Below are positions 26,354-34,074 of a stretch of DNA of 64,000 nucleotides, one piece after another (positions within the stretch are counted from its first letter, which is position 1; each line of letters starts with the position of its first letter). The stretch is from Flavobacterium rhamnosiphilum. GTDB taxonomy: Bacteria; Bacteroidota; Bacteroidia; Flavobacteriales; Flavobacteriaceae. A program made the position numbers and the translations under genes. The notes below the pieces were generated by a model. The model was given only the letters and a program-made list of their open reading frames with translations. It searched no databases and was not told the DNA's origin. The DNA lies in contig NZ_SMLG01000001.1 in NCBI RefSeq assembly GCF_004349195.1, positions 558,001 through 622,000 of the forward strand, written 5' to 3'.

Positions 26354-26785
26354 ATGAAAACCATATCTCTTTATAGTGATTCCGAATTTTCAAAAAATGA
26401 CTTTGAATTAACTAAAGATGATTATTTGCATAATTCAATTTTGAGGTTAAAAATTAAAGATTATAGTGGTGCAATAAAGGATTGTACAAATGCTATCAAA
26501 TTAGATGATAAATGTTTAAGTGCATATTTAACAAGATTTATAATTAGAATGGAATTAAAGGAGTATTCATTTGCAACAGATGATTTTTTAGAAGCGGTTT
26601 CTCTGGAAGAAAAAAAATCAGAATTAAAAACGTCTACTGAATGCTATGAAACAATGTTTGATATTTTCATTCAATTATCTAAAGACGAAAGAAACAAACT
26701 CAAAGATGAATTTAGAAAAAGGTCTAGTAATAAAGAAAAGTCAAAAGAATTATTATCTAATTCCTTTTTGAAGATTGTTAGATAG
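26354..26785 (+). CDS. TPR-containing hypothetical protein
   Basis: A 143-residue cytoplasmic protein. Residues about 25-95 form two tetratricopeptide-like repeats (Y-S-G-A-I-K-D-C-T-N-A-I-K-L-D followed by Y-S-F-A-T-D-D-F-L-E-A-V-S-L). TPRs mediate protein-protein contact; the partner is unknown, but the small coiled-coil gene nine bases upstream is an obvious candidate. The C-terminal third is rich in Lys, Ser and Glu. The whole patch 25850-27400 is noticeably more AT-rich than the core genes on either side. Confidence 0.7.
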   Translation: MKTISLYSDSEFSKNDFELTKDDYLHNSILRLKIKDYSGAIKDCTNAIKLDDKCLSAYLTRFIIRMELKEYSFATDDFLEAVSLEEKKSELKTSTECYETMFDIFIQLSKDERNKLKDEFRKRSSNKEKSKELLSNSFLKIVR

Positions 26786-26875
26786 AATGTAAAAACAAAA
26801 AATAACTCTTTCTTCTACCCAAAAATTTTTTTTCATAGTTGACATATACCTGTATGGTAGATTTTTGGTGTTATA

Positions 26876-27403
26876 TTAACTATGTTTGGCATAAATAATT
26901 TCACCTGTTATACAAGCCGAAGGTAAAATAGGTAAATGTGCTTTAGCTTTTGAACTTTGCAATTGTACAATTCCTGCACAATAATTTACACATACTTTTA
27001 AAATACCACTGTCAATATCATTAGCGAGTTCATCGTAAATTAGTTTAGTGTAATTAAAATTCGATTTATTTTTTAATGATTTTGATATTAACTTCATGAT
27101 AATTGATAAAACAATTAAGATAATTGTTGTTTTCCATGAAAAAAATAAAAAAATAATAGAAGTAAGAATTAATACAATTGATAATCCGTTAAATTTATGA
27201 TGTTTAGAGTATTCGGGATTACCTGTAGCATCTGCTAATCTTGAAGCTGATGAAATGATAGAAATTTTATTTTTCAAAAACATTTCACTATATTCTTCAT
27301 GATTTTCCACAAAATCAGCCGCAACTTGTTGCACTTGTGGTGTTAAGTTTTCGCCGAAATTTTCTTTTAGATGTTTTAAATATGTTTCGATATTAGGTTT
27401 CAT
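26876..27403 (-). CDS. Hypothetical membrane protein (175 aa)
   Basis: The product has a soluble N-terminal helical part (about 1-70), two adjacent hydrophobic helices (about 74-106: L-S-I-V-L-I-L-T-S-I-I-F-L-F-F and T-T-I-I-L-I-V-L-S-I-I), and a soluble C-terminal part with three cysteines (V-C-V-N-Y-C-A and S-A-C). No family is recognised. It faces the small plus-strand genes and has no partner on its own strand, as ahcY ends 250 bp away behind a terminator. Confidence 0.65.
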   Translation of the reverse strand: MKPNIETYLKHLKENFGENLTPQVQQVAADFVENHEEYSEMFLKNKISIISSASRLADATGNPEYSKHHKFNGLSIVLILTSIIFLFFSWKTTIILIVLSIIMKLISKSLKNKSNFNYTKLIYDELANDIDSGILKVCVNYCAGIVQLQSSKAKAHLPILPSACITGEIIYAKHS

Positions 27404-27585
27404 ATACTTTTTTTTAATTACTAGGTTTGAAAAAAAACTTTATTCTGTTTTTTGAGAAGTAAGCTCAATAACCATTCTTTTGCTAATATATTCAAAAATA
27501 ATTTATTTGACATAAAGTGAGAATGATTATTTTTGAATCACTTTTTGCATATAATTATTTATACTTTATTGAGATCACGCCCCAA

Positions 27586-27616
27586 TAAAAAACCCTCACA
27601 TTTCTGCAAGGGTTTT
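27586..27616 (-). terminator. Terminator of ahcY
   Basis: AAAACCCT and AGGGTTTT form a stem 40 bp after the ahcY stop, with a T-run on the minus strand. Confidence 0.8.
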
Positions 27617-27655
27617 AAATCTGAAATCATAAATCGCTAATCTAAAATCAGCAAT

Positions 27656-28972
27656 CTAGTATCTGTAATATTCTGGTTTGAATGGACCTTCAACTGGAAC
27701 TCCAATATAATCAGCTTGGTCAACACGTAAAGTCTCTAATTCAACACCTAATTTAGCCAAGTGTAACATAGCTACTTTTTCATCAAGATGTTTTGGTAAC
27801 ATATACACGTCATTGTTGTATGCCGCACTGTTTTTCCATAATTCGATTTGAGCCAAAGTTTGGTTTGTAAATGAGTTACTCATTACAAAACTTGGGTGAC
27901 CTGTAGCACAACCAAGGTTCACCAAACGACCTTCTGCCAAGATAAGAATATCTTTTCCAGCAATAGTATATTTGTCAACTTGTGGTTTGATCTCCACTTT
28001 TGATGCACCGTGGTTGGTGTTCAACCAAGCCATATCAATTTCGTTGTCAAAATGCCCGATGTTACAAACAACAGTTTTGTCTTTCATTTTTTCGAAATGG
28101 CTTCCCAAAACGATATCTTTATTTCCAGTTGTCGTGATGATAATATCAGCATTTCCAACCACAGTATCTAATTTCTTCACTTCAAAACCGTCCATTGCAG
28201 CTTGTAAAGCACAAATCGGGTCAATTTCAGTAACAGTAACTATTGATCCAGCACCTCTAAAAGAAGCAGCAGTTCCTTTTCCAACGTCTCCGTATCCACA
28301 AACAATTACTCTTTTTCCGGCTAGCATCAAGTCAGTTGCACGACGAACTGCATCAACAGCCGATTCTTTACAACCGTATTTGTTGTCAAATTTCGATTTA
28401 GTAACCGAGTCATTAACGTTTATTGCAGGCATTGGTAACGTTCCGGCTTTTACCCTTTCGTATAATCTGTGAACACCAGTTGTAGTTTCTTCAGACAATC
28501 CTTTAATTCCCGCAACCAATTCTGGGTAACGGTCAATAACCATATTCGTCAAATCTCCACCGTCATCAAGAATCATGTTCAATGGTTTTCTGTCTTCACC
28601 AAAGAATAATGTTTGCTCAATACACCAGTCAAAATCCACTTCGTTCAACCCTTTCCAAGCGTAAACCTGAATTCCTGCAGCAGCAATTGCAGCAGCAGCT
28701 TGATCTTGAGTAGAGAAAATGTTACAAGAACTCCAAGTCACTTCAGCACCAAGAGCAATTAACGTTTCAATCAAAACCGCAGTCTGGATGGTCATGTGCA
28801 AACATCCCGCAATACGAGAGCCAGCAAGTGGTTGTTCGTCTTTGTATTCTGCACGAAGCGCCATTAAACCTGGCATTTCAGCTTCTGCTAGTTCAATTTC
28901 TTTTCTTCCCCAAGCCGCTAGAGAAATGTCTTTAACTTTGAAAGCCACAAAAGGCATAGTTGTAGTACTCAT
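27656..28972 (-). CDS. ahcY: Adenosylhomocysteinase
   Basis: The 438-residue enzyme reversibly splits S-adenosylhomocysteine to adenosine and homocysteine, feeding the methyl cycle with MetE. The signatures are intact: [30 protein letters not shown], and the NAD-binding [10 protein letters not shown]. The end K-P-E-Y-Y-R-Y is canonical. Length is normal. A TAAATTTG promoter element is on the minus strand at 29005-29012. Confidence 0.97.
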   Translation of the reverse strand: MSTTTMPFVAFKVKDISLAAWGRKEIELAEAEMPGLMALRAEYKDEQPLAGSRIAGCLHMTIQTAVLIETLIALGAEVTWSSCNIFSTQDQAAAAIAAAGIQVYAWKGLNEVDFDWCIEQTLFFGEDRKPLNMILDDGGDLTNMVIDRYPELVAGIKGLSEETTTGVHRLYERVKAGTLPMPAINVNDSVTKSKFDNKYGCKESAVDAVRRATDLMLAGKRVIVCGYGDVGKGTAASFRGAGSIVTVTEIDPICALQAAMDGFEVKKLDTVVGNADIIITTTGNKDIVLGSHFEKMKDKTVVCNIGHFDNEIDMAWLNTNHGASKVEIKPQVDKYTIAGKDILILAEGRLVNLGCATGHPSFVMSNSFTNQTLAQIELWKNSAAYNNDVYMLPKHLDEKVAMLHLAKLGVELETLRVDQADYIGVPVEGPFKPEYYRY

Positions 28973-29004
28973 TTATAGTATATTTGTAAGTGTAAAATTT
29001 TTTG

Positions 29005-29012
29005 CAAATTTA
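29005..29012 (-). promoter_or_regulatory. -7 promoter element of ahcY
   Basis: The minus strand reads TAAATTTG, 33 bp upstream of the ahcY ATG; no clear TTG lies upstream. Confidence 0.5.
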
Positions 29013-29093
29013 CGTAATAACTTTATAAATAAACTAATTTCTAAAAGATTTGTGAATTACTTAATCTTTTGAATATTAGAGAAATAATTTTTA

Positions 29094-29197
29094 TTAGGAG
29101 CCAATCCCGCTATTCGTTGCAATCTTTTTCTCAACCCTTTCAGGGTTCAAAACCCTGAAAGGGTTGAGAAAAAGGATTTTCACTTCTATCGGGGCTA
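29094..29197 (+). repeat. Interspersed palindromic repeat, family A, with 23-bp perfect hairpin
   Basis: The element reads TTAGGAGCCAATCCCGCTAT, CGTTGCAATC, then a perfect inverted repeat with arms 29125-29147 and 29151-29173 around CAA. It ends AAGGATTTTCACTTCTATC and GGGGCTA. The flanks equal those at 8572-8680, but the stem (CAACCCTTTCAGGGTT) differs and is still complementary. It lies between the divergent ahcY and phosphopantetheinyl transferase genes. Confidence 0.88.
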
Positions 29198-29217
29198 AAA
29201 ATCAAGACCATAACACG

Positions 29218-29874
29218 ATGCCACTTTATAAAACCATCAATTTCTCCCGAAGCGTAGGGACCACTACCCAAATTCTTGTTTGGAAAGTAACCGAATCCTA
29301 TGCGGAATTATTAGGAGATGTGGTGTTAAACAATACCAATCGCATCCGACTTGACGGAATGAAATCTGAAATGCACCAACGCGCCTTCCTGAGTGTTCGC
29401 AAATTATTGCAGGAAACAGGACACACGGATTTGGATTTGTATTATGATGAATTCGGGAAACCGCATCTCAACGGAGAGAAACACATTTCTATCACGCATT
29501 CCCATAATTTTTCGGCACTTATTATAAGTGACGAAACCGTGGGAATTGACATCGAATTACAGAGAGATAAAATCATACGAATCGCAGATAAATTCTGTGA
29601 CTCGGAATTTCAATTTTTATCACCAAGCTTCGGGACTGAAAAAGCACAAGAATATATTCGGAAATTGACCGTAATTTGGGGTGCCAAAGAAGCCATCTTC
29701 AAAATCCGAAACGAAAAAGGAATCAGTTTCAAAGACCATATCAAGGTCAATGCTTTCGAACTAGAAGAGAAACAAACTATCGCCGAACTTCATTTTGATA
29801 ATCTGATAAAGGATTTCAAAATTCATTTTGAAGAAATAGAGGATTTTACTTTAGTTTATGCCTTTGAAAATTAA
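29218..29874 (+). CDS. 4'-phosphopantetheinyl transferase superfamily protein (Sfp type)
   Basis: The 218-residue enzyme should transfer phosphopantetheine from CoA to a carrier-protein serine. Metal and CoA motifs are visible: V-G-I-D-I-E at about residues 108-113 and W-G-A-K-E-A-I-F-K at about 157-165. I S-I-T-H-S-H precedes them. The start is set at the ATG at 29218, because the in-frame codons upstream lie inside the palindromic repeat. Beside aat/acp genes it could be the housekeeping AcpS substitute, but Sfp-type targets can be wider. It is followed after 37 bp by the GGGPS-like gene. Confidence 0.88.
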   Translation: MPLYKTINFSRSVGTTTQILVWKVTESYAELLGDVVLNNTNRIRLDGMKSEMHQRAFLSVRKLLQETGHTDLDLYYDEFGKPHLNGEKHISITHSHNFSALIISDETVGIDIELQRDKIIRIADKFCDSEFQFLSPSFGTEKAQEYIRKLTVIWGAKEAIFKIRNEKGISFKDHIKVNAFELEEKQTIAELHFDNLIKDFKIHFEEIEDFTLVYAFEN

Positions 29875-29911
29875 AATAAACCGCAAATTTGCGAATTAGC
29901 GGTAAAAAAAC

Positions 29912-30634
29912 ATGGATAACCTATACAGCCAAATACTAAAAGCCAAAACCAACGACAAAAAGTTACTGGCCATTCTCCTCGATCCCGACAAAATCGTCTG
30001 GGAAAATCTTGGGGATTTAATCTCGAAAATCAATCAATCGCCGGCAACGCATATTTTCATTGGCGGAAGCCATGTGAAAACTAATATTCTTGACGAATTA
30101 ATTATAAAGATTAAACAAGACTGTGATTTGCCAATTGTCCTTTTTCCAGGAAATCCATCTCAAATTTCAGATAAAGCAGACGCGATTTTGTTCTTGTCTT
30201 TAATCTCTGGTCGCAATCCTGATTATTTAATCGAACACCAAGTAAAAGCAGTGCCTATTTTAAAACAAACCCAACTCGAAATTATTTCTACCGGTTATAT
30301 TTTGATAGAAAGCGGCAATGAAACTGCTGTAGCGAGCGTTAGTAAAACAAAGCCTTTAGACAGAAATAATTTGGATTTGGTTTTGGCAACAGCTCAAGCC
30401 GGCGAAATGTTAGGCAATAAGTTGATTTATCTCGAAGCGGGAAGTGGGGCAAAACAAGCTGTTCCGTTAGAAATAATTGAATTAGTTTCTCAAAATATTG
30501 AAATTCCGTTATTGGTTGGTGGCGGAATTGTAGATTTGCAAGGAATTCAAAACGCTTACCAAGCCGGAGCCGATTTAGTTGTAATAGGAACTGCTTTTGA
30601 AAAAGATTTGAATTTTTTTAATAACAGACATTAG
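29912..30634 (+). CDS. Geranylgeranylglyceryl/heptaprenylglyceryl phosphate synthase family protein
   Basis: A 240-residue TIM-barrel prenyltransferase of the GGGPS/PcrB group. Characteristic segments are L-A-I-L-L-D-P-D-K near the N-terminus, F-I-G-G-S-H, Y-L-E-A-G-S-G-A (about 169-176) and the phosphate-binding L-V-G-G-G-I near 205. Members make ether-linked prenylglyceryl phosphate from sn-glycerol 1-phosphate; in Bacteroidetes the physiological product is less clear. It is part of the plus-strand run with the Sfp-type gene and pnuC. Confidence 0.88.
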   Translation: MDNLYSQILKAKTNDKKLLAILLDPDKIVWENLGDLISKINQSPATHIFIGGSHVKTNILDELIIKIKQDCDLPIVLFPGNPSQISDKADAILFLSLISGRNPDYLIEHQVKAVPILKQTQLEIISTGYILIESGNETAVASVSKTKPLDRNNLDLVLATAQAGEMLGNKLIYLEAGSGAKQAVPLEIIELVSQNIEIPLLVGGGIVDLQGIQNAYQAGADLVVIGTAFEKDLNFFNNRH

Positions 30635-30640
30635 TTTTAT

Positions 30641-30672
30641 TTGTCATCCCGAGCGCAGTCGAGGGACGAGAG
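30641..30672. repeat. Small interspersed palindrome (TCATCCCGAGCGCAGTCGAG type)
   Basis: The stretch between the GGGPS-like gene and pnuC reads TGTCATCCCGAGCGCAGTCG followed by AGGGACGAG. Variants of this are frequent between genes in Flavobacterium as I recall; no second copy of this exact type is in the window, although part of mutY resembles it. Confidence 0.45.
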
Positions 30673-30699
30673 GTAAATTCACAAACCTAAAACACTTCA

Positions 30700-31329
30700 A
30701 TGATAGAATACTTTTTTTCTCAATATGCAGATTACCCAACATTAGATATAATTTTGGAAATTGTAGCGGTCGTTTTTGGTTTGTTAAGTGTTTGGTATGC
30801 TAAAAAAGATAACATTTTAGTATTCCCAACAGGGATTGTAAGTACATTAATATTTGTTTATTTGCTTTGGAAATGGACTTTATGGGGCGATATGATGATC
30901 AATGGGTATTATTTTGTGATGAGTATTTATGGTTGGTACCATTGGACCAGAAAAAAAGATGACACAATTGAGTTCCCAATTTCAAAAATTTCAAGCTCTG
31001 AAAAACGAATTGCCATAATTCTTTTTATATTTACGGTTGTATTTGTGGTTTTGGTTTATCAGTATTTTGATAAATTTACCACTTGGTATGCTTATGTAGA
31101 CACATTCATTACGGGGGTTTTCTTTGTGGGAATGTGGCTCATGGCCAAAAGGAAGGTAGAAAATTGGATATTTTGGATTGTTGGAGATGTAATTTCAATT
31201 CCACTATATTTTTCAAAAGGGTTTACTTTTACAAGTTTTCAGTACACAGTATTTACAATTGTTGCCATTTTTGGCTATTTAGAATGGAAGAAAATCTCAG
31301 ACAACTCTCAATCGGAGCTACAAAAATAA
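30700..31329 (+). CDS. pnuC: Nicotinamide riboside transporter PnuC
   Basis: A 209-residue inner-membrane protein with about seven helices and the PnuC features L-S-V-W-Y-A-K-K-D-N, Y-G-W-Y-H-W and W-I-F-W-I-V-G-D. PnuC imports nicotinamide riboside, and the next gene encodes a NadR-like ribosylnicotinamide kinase, so the pair fits a salvage route to NAD. The 3' end overlaps the next gene by 46 bp, suggesting coupled translation. Confidence 0.93.
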   Translation: MIEYFFSQYADYPTLDIILEIVAVVFGLLSVWYAKKDNILVFPTGIVSTLIFVYLLWKWTLWGDMMINGYYFVMSIYGWYHWTRKKDDTIEFPISKISSSEKRIAIILFIFTVVFVVLVYQYFDKFTTWYAYVDTFITGVFFVGMWLMAKRKVENWIFWIVGDVISIPLYFSKGFTFTSFQYTVFTIVAIFGYLEWKKISDNSQSELQK

Positions 31330-33404
31330 TTAAAATAGCTTTATTTGGTCCCGAAAGTACCGGAAAAACCACATTAGCAAAACAACTCGCTGATTACTAT
31401 AAAACAGAATGGGTTCCTGAATATGCACGAGAATATCTTCAAGAAAAATGGGATGTACATCAGCAAATTTGTGCTATTGACGATATGTTACCGATTGCTT
31501 TGGGTCAAACCAAATTAGAAAATGAAAGCGCTTTAATTGCCAATAAGTATCTTTTTTGCGATACTAACTTAATGGTAACCAAAGTGTTTTCGGAAGTGTA
31601 TTATGATTATTGTGATCCATTATTAGATCAAGCGGCCCGAGAACATGAATACGATTTGTTTTTCCTTACGGATATTGATGTCCCTTGGGAAAAAGATGAT
31701 TTAAGAGATAGTCCTGAAGAAAGAGAATCCGTATTTGCAATTTTCAAACAGTCTTTAATTGATAATAAAAAACCATTTGTAATTCTTTCAGGAGATAAAA
31801 AATTACGACTTGAGAAAGCAATAGCCATTATCAATGATTTGGCAAAAGCCAAAGAAATGGGTTTTTCTTCGGTTGATTTTATCCAAATTCAGGAACACGG
31901 AATCCCAATTGAAAATATTCAAAAACAATTAAAGTTTCTTCAAAACGGAATTTCTAAAATTGATTTGGTAGATCCGGCAACACTGTTTAATGGGATTTTA
32001 AAATTATCAGAAACAGATTTTAAGCAAAAAGCAGCTTTTTTTGATGCCAATAAAACAAATCTGAAATTAGAGAAATTTGTCCCTGCTTCGGGAGCCGCAA
32101 GCAGAATGTTTAAGTTTCTAATTGCTTTTTTGAATGAGTTTGATGTTGAAAACGAAAGCATCAACGCCTATATCAATAGAAAAAAAGATACGGAATTATC
32201 TATTTTTATAGTTGGCATGGAAAAATTTCCTTTTTTTGAGGCAATTGACAAGCAACTTAAAGAGGAGTTTGCAGATTTTGATTCTTTAGACAGCAGTTAT
32301 AAAAATTATTATTTTATAAAATTGCTTTTGGCTTCTGATTATTTTGATTTTGCCAATAAACCAAAAGCAATTCTGCCTTTTCATAAATACAAAACACACA
32401 TTGCAACTCCTGTTGAAGAACATTTGAATGAATGTACCCATTATGCGAGTTCCAATAACAATTCATATCTGCATTTTACGGTTTCTGAATCGCATCAAGA
32501 GCAATTTGAAAGTGTTATTGATAGCATTAAAAATAAAATTGAAAAGGAATCCGGCACTTCAATAGATGTTACTTATTCGTATCAAAATAAGAGTACAGAC
32601 ACTATTGCTGTAGATCTGGAAAATAAGCCATTTAGAGAAGAAAATGGGGAGTTGGTTTTCAGACCGGGTGGACACGGTGCCTTGATAGATAATTTAAATA
32701 ATCTGGATTCCGATATTATATTTATCAAAAATATTGACAATGTAATTCAAAACAATATTGAAAAAATTGCCCTGTACAAAAAAGCCTTGGCAGGAATTTT
32801 AATGGAAGTACAGGGAGAAGTTTTTAAATATTTGCAAAGTATCGATACTCATGAAGTGGAGCAAAAGTATATCGATGAAATAATCCTTTTCTTAGAAGAA
32901 AAATTAAATATTAAAATTCAGGATGATTTTTATACTTGTAGTTTAGAAAGCAAGATTACACAAATTAAAGGGTATCTAAACAGACCAATGCGTGTATGCG
33001 GAATGGTAAAAAATGAAGGGGAACCTGGTGGAGGTCCTTTTTGGGTAAGAAATGAAAAAGGGGCAATTTCGTTGCAAATTGTGGAAAGTTATCAAGTAGA
33101 TTTTTCGAATAAAAACCAGTCTGAAATAATTACTAGAGCTACTCATTTTAATCCTGTGGATTTAGTTTGCGGCATTAAAAATTATAAAAAAGAAAAATTT
33201 GATTTGACTCAATTTATAGATTATAATAGTGGTTTTATAGTGGAGAAAAATAAAAACGGTACCGAATTGAAAGGATACGAATTGCCGGGCTTATGGAATG
33301 GCGCTATGGCAAACTGGATCACCATATTTGTTCAAGTGCCTTTAATAACATTCAATCCTGTAAAAAACGTAAATGATTTATTAAAACCAGCACATCAACC
33401 GTAA
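31284..33404 (+). CDS. NadR-like ribosylnicotinamide kinase fused to DUF4301 domain
   Basis: One uninterrupted frame of 706 codons. Residues 1-191 form a P-loop kinase of the NadR type (Walker A G-P-E-S-T-G-K-T at about 22-29, then E-Y-A-R-E-Y-L and D-T-N-L-M-V-T). Residues 192-706 begin M-G-F-S-S-V-D-F-I-Q-I-Q-E-H-G-I, exactly where DUF4301 proteins normally start, and contain F-V-P-A-S-G-A-A-S-R-M-F and F-R-P-G-G-H-G-A-L. From memory the two are separate neighbouring genes in relatives, so the fusion may come from a lost stop codon; the internal ATG at 31857 could still give a free DUF4301 protein. I chose the start at 31284 for its overlap with pnuC. Confidence 0.85.
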   Translation: MEENLRQLSIGATKIIKIALFGPESTGKTTLAKQLADYYKTEWVPEYAREYLQEKWDVHQQICAIDDMLPIALGQTKLENESALIANKYLFCDTNLMVTKVFSEVYYDYCDPLLDQAAREHEYDLFFLTDIDVPWEKDDLRDSPEERESVFAIFKQSLIDNKKPFVILSGDKKLRLEKAIAIINDLAKAKEMGFSSVDFIQIQEHGIPIENIQKQLKFLQNGISKIDLVDPATLFNGILKLSETDFKQKAAFFDANKTNLKLEKFVPASGAASRMFKFLIAFLNEFDVENESINAYINRKKDTELSIFIVGMEKFPFFEAIDKQLKEEFADFDSLDSSYKNYYFIKLLLASDYFDFANKPKAILPFHKYKTHIATPVEEHLNECTHYASSNNNSYLHFTVSESHQEQFESVIDSIKNKIEKESGTSIDVTYSYQNKSTDTIAVDLENKPFREENGELVFRPGGHGALIDNLNNLDSDIIFIKNIDNVIQNNIEKIALYKKALAGILMEVQGEVFKYLQSIDTHEVEQKYIDEIILFLEEKLNIKIQDDFYTCSLESKITQIKGYLNRPMRVCGMVKNEGEPGGGPFWVRNEKGAISLQIVESYQVDFSNKNQSEIITRATHFNPVDLVCGIKNYKKEKFDLTQFIDYNSGFIVEKNKNGTELKGYELPGLWNGAMANWITIFVQVPLITFNPVKNVNDLLKPAHQP

Positions 33405-33409
33405 TAATT

Positions 33410-33814
33410 TTGGAAAACGAAAAAATTTTATCTGAATTAAGTTTTAAAGCCGTCCGCAGTAGTGGAGCCGGTGGTCAAAATGTAAATAAAGTATCTTCAA
33501 AAGTGGTGCTTACATTTGACGTGCAACATTCTCAAGCTTTAACTGAGGAAGAAAAACTCCTGATTGAAACCAAATTGTCTTCCAGATTGACCACTGATGC
33601 TGTTTTAATCTTAAATTGTGATGAAGATCGAAGTCAATTTAGAAATAAAGAAATTGTAATCAAACGATTTTTGGAACTCATCAAAAATGCGTTACTAATT
33701 CCTAAAGAACGAAAAGCGACTAAAATTCCTAAGTCGGTTATTAGAAAGCGTATAAAGGACAAAAAGAATGTTTCTGAAGTTAAAAAAAATCGCAGAAGAC
33801 CTAATTTAGATTAA
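33410..33814 (+). CDS. arfB: Ribosome-rescue peptidyl-tRNA hydrolase ArfB
   Basis: A 134-residue protein with the release-factor G-G-Q motif in S-S-G-A-G-G-Q-N-V-N-K-V and a basic C-terminal tail (K-K-N-R-R-R-P) that enters the mRNA channel of stalled ribosomes. The length equals that of ArfB/YaeJ, and no codon-recognition domain is present. The frame starts with TTG at 33410, five bases after the previous stop, since no ATG precedes the conserved part. Confidence 0.92.
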   Translation: MENEKILSELSFKAVRSSGAGGQNVNKVSSKVVLTFDVQHSQALTEEEKLLIETKLSSRLTTDAVLILNCDEDRSQFRNKEIVIKRFLELIKNALLIPKERKATKIPKSVIRKRIKDKKNVSEVKKNRRRPNLD

Positions 33815-33885
33815 TTGTATTTTTTCGGGTCTAATTATTTTTTAAATCTAACGGTCAAACAATCTAAATATCTAAAAATCTTTTC

Positions 33886-33893
33886 TAAATTTG
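33886..33893 (+). promoter_or_regulatory. -7 promoter element for the TPP-riboswitch/TonB receptor transcript
   Basis: TAAATTTG (TAnnTTTG) ends about five bases before the riboswitch aptamer begins. Confidence 0.6.
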
Positions 33894-33897
33894 CCCC

Positions 33898-33980
33898 GTC
33901 TCAAAGGGGTGCTCTAAATAACGAGCTGAGATTATACCCAAAGAACCTGGACAAGTAATGTTGTCAAGGGAAAGAATGAC
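33898..33980 (+). promoter_or_regulatory. TPP (THI-box) riboswitch upstream of TonB-dependent receptor
   Basis: The aptamer core is clear: AAAGGGGTGC, then GAGCTGAGATTATACCC, then AAGAACCTGGACAAGTAATG and CAAGGGAA. A stem at 33976-34010 (ATGACAAAATAG/CTATTTGTCAT) directly after it may belong to the expression platform. The start codon of the receptor is about 95 nt downstream. The switch indicates that the receptor is repressed by thiamine diphosphate. Confidence 0.93.
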
Positions 33981-34074
33981 AAAATAGCGTGCAAACGATC
34001 TATTTGTCATAGGAAACAATCATTTTAATTTAACAAAAGAATAATTCCCCCTTTTATTCGTAATCTTTTTACGG

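Noticed and set aside
27972..28472. A 166-codon frame opposite ahcY
   Set aside because: It is a shadow of the strongly conserved ahcY codons on the other strand, with a low-complexity Ser/Ile-rich product.
29164..29217. An upstream in-frame start for the phosphopantetheinyl transferase
   Set aside because: The extra 18 codons are the right arm and flank of the palindromic repeat; the family starts at 29218.
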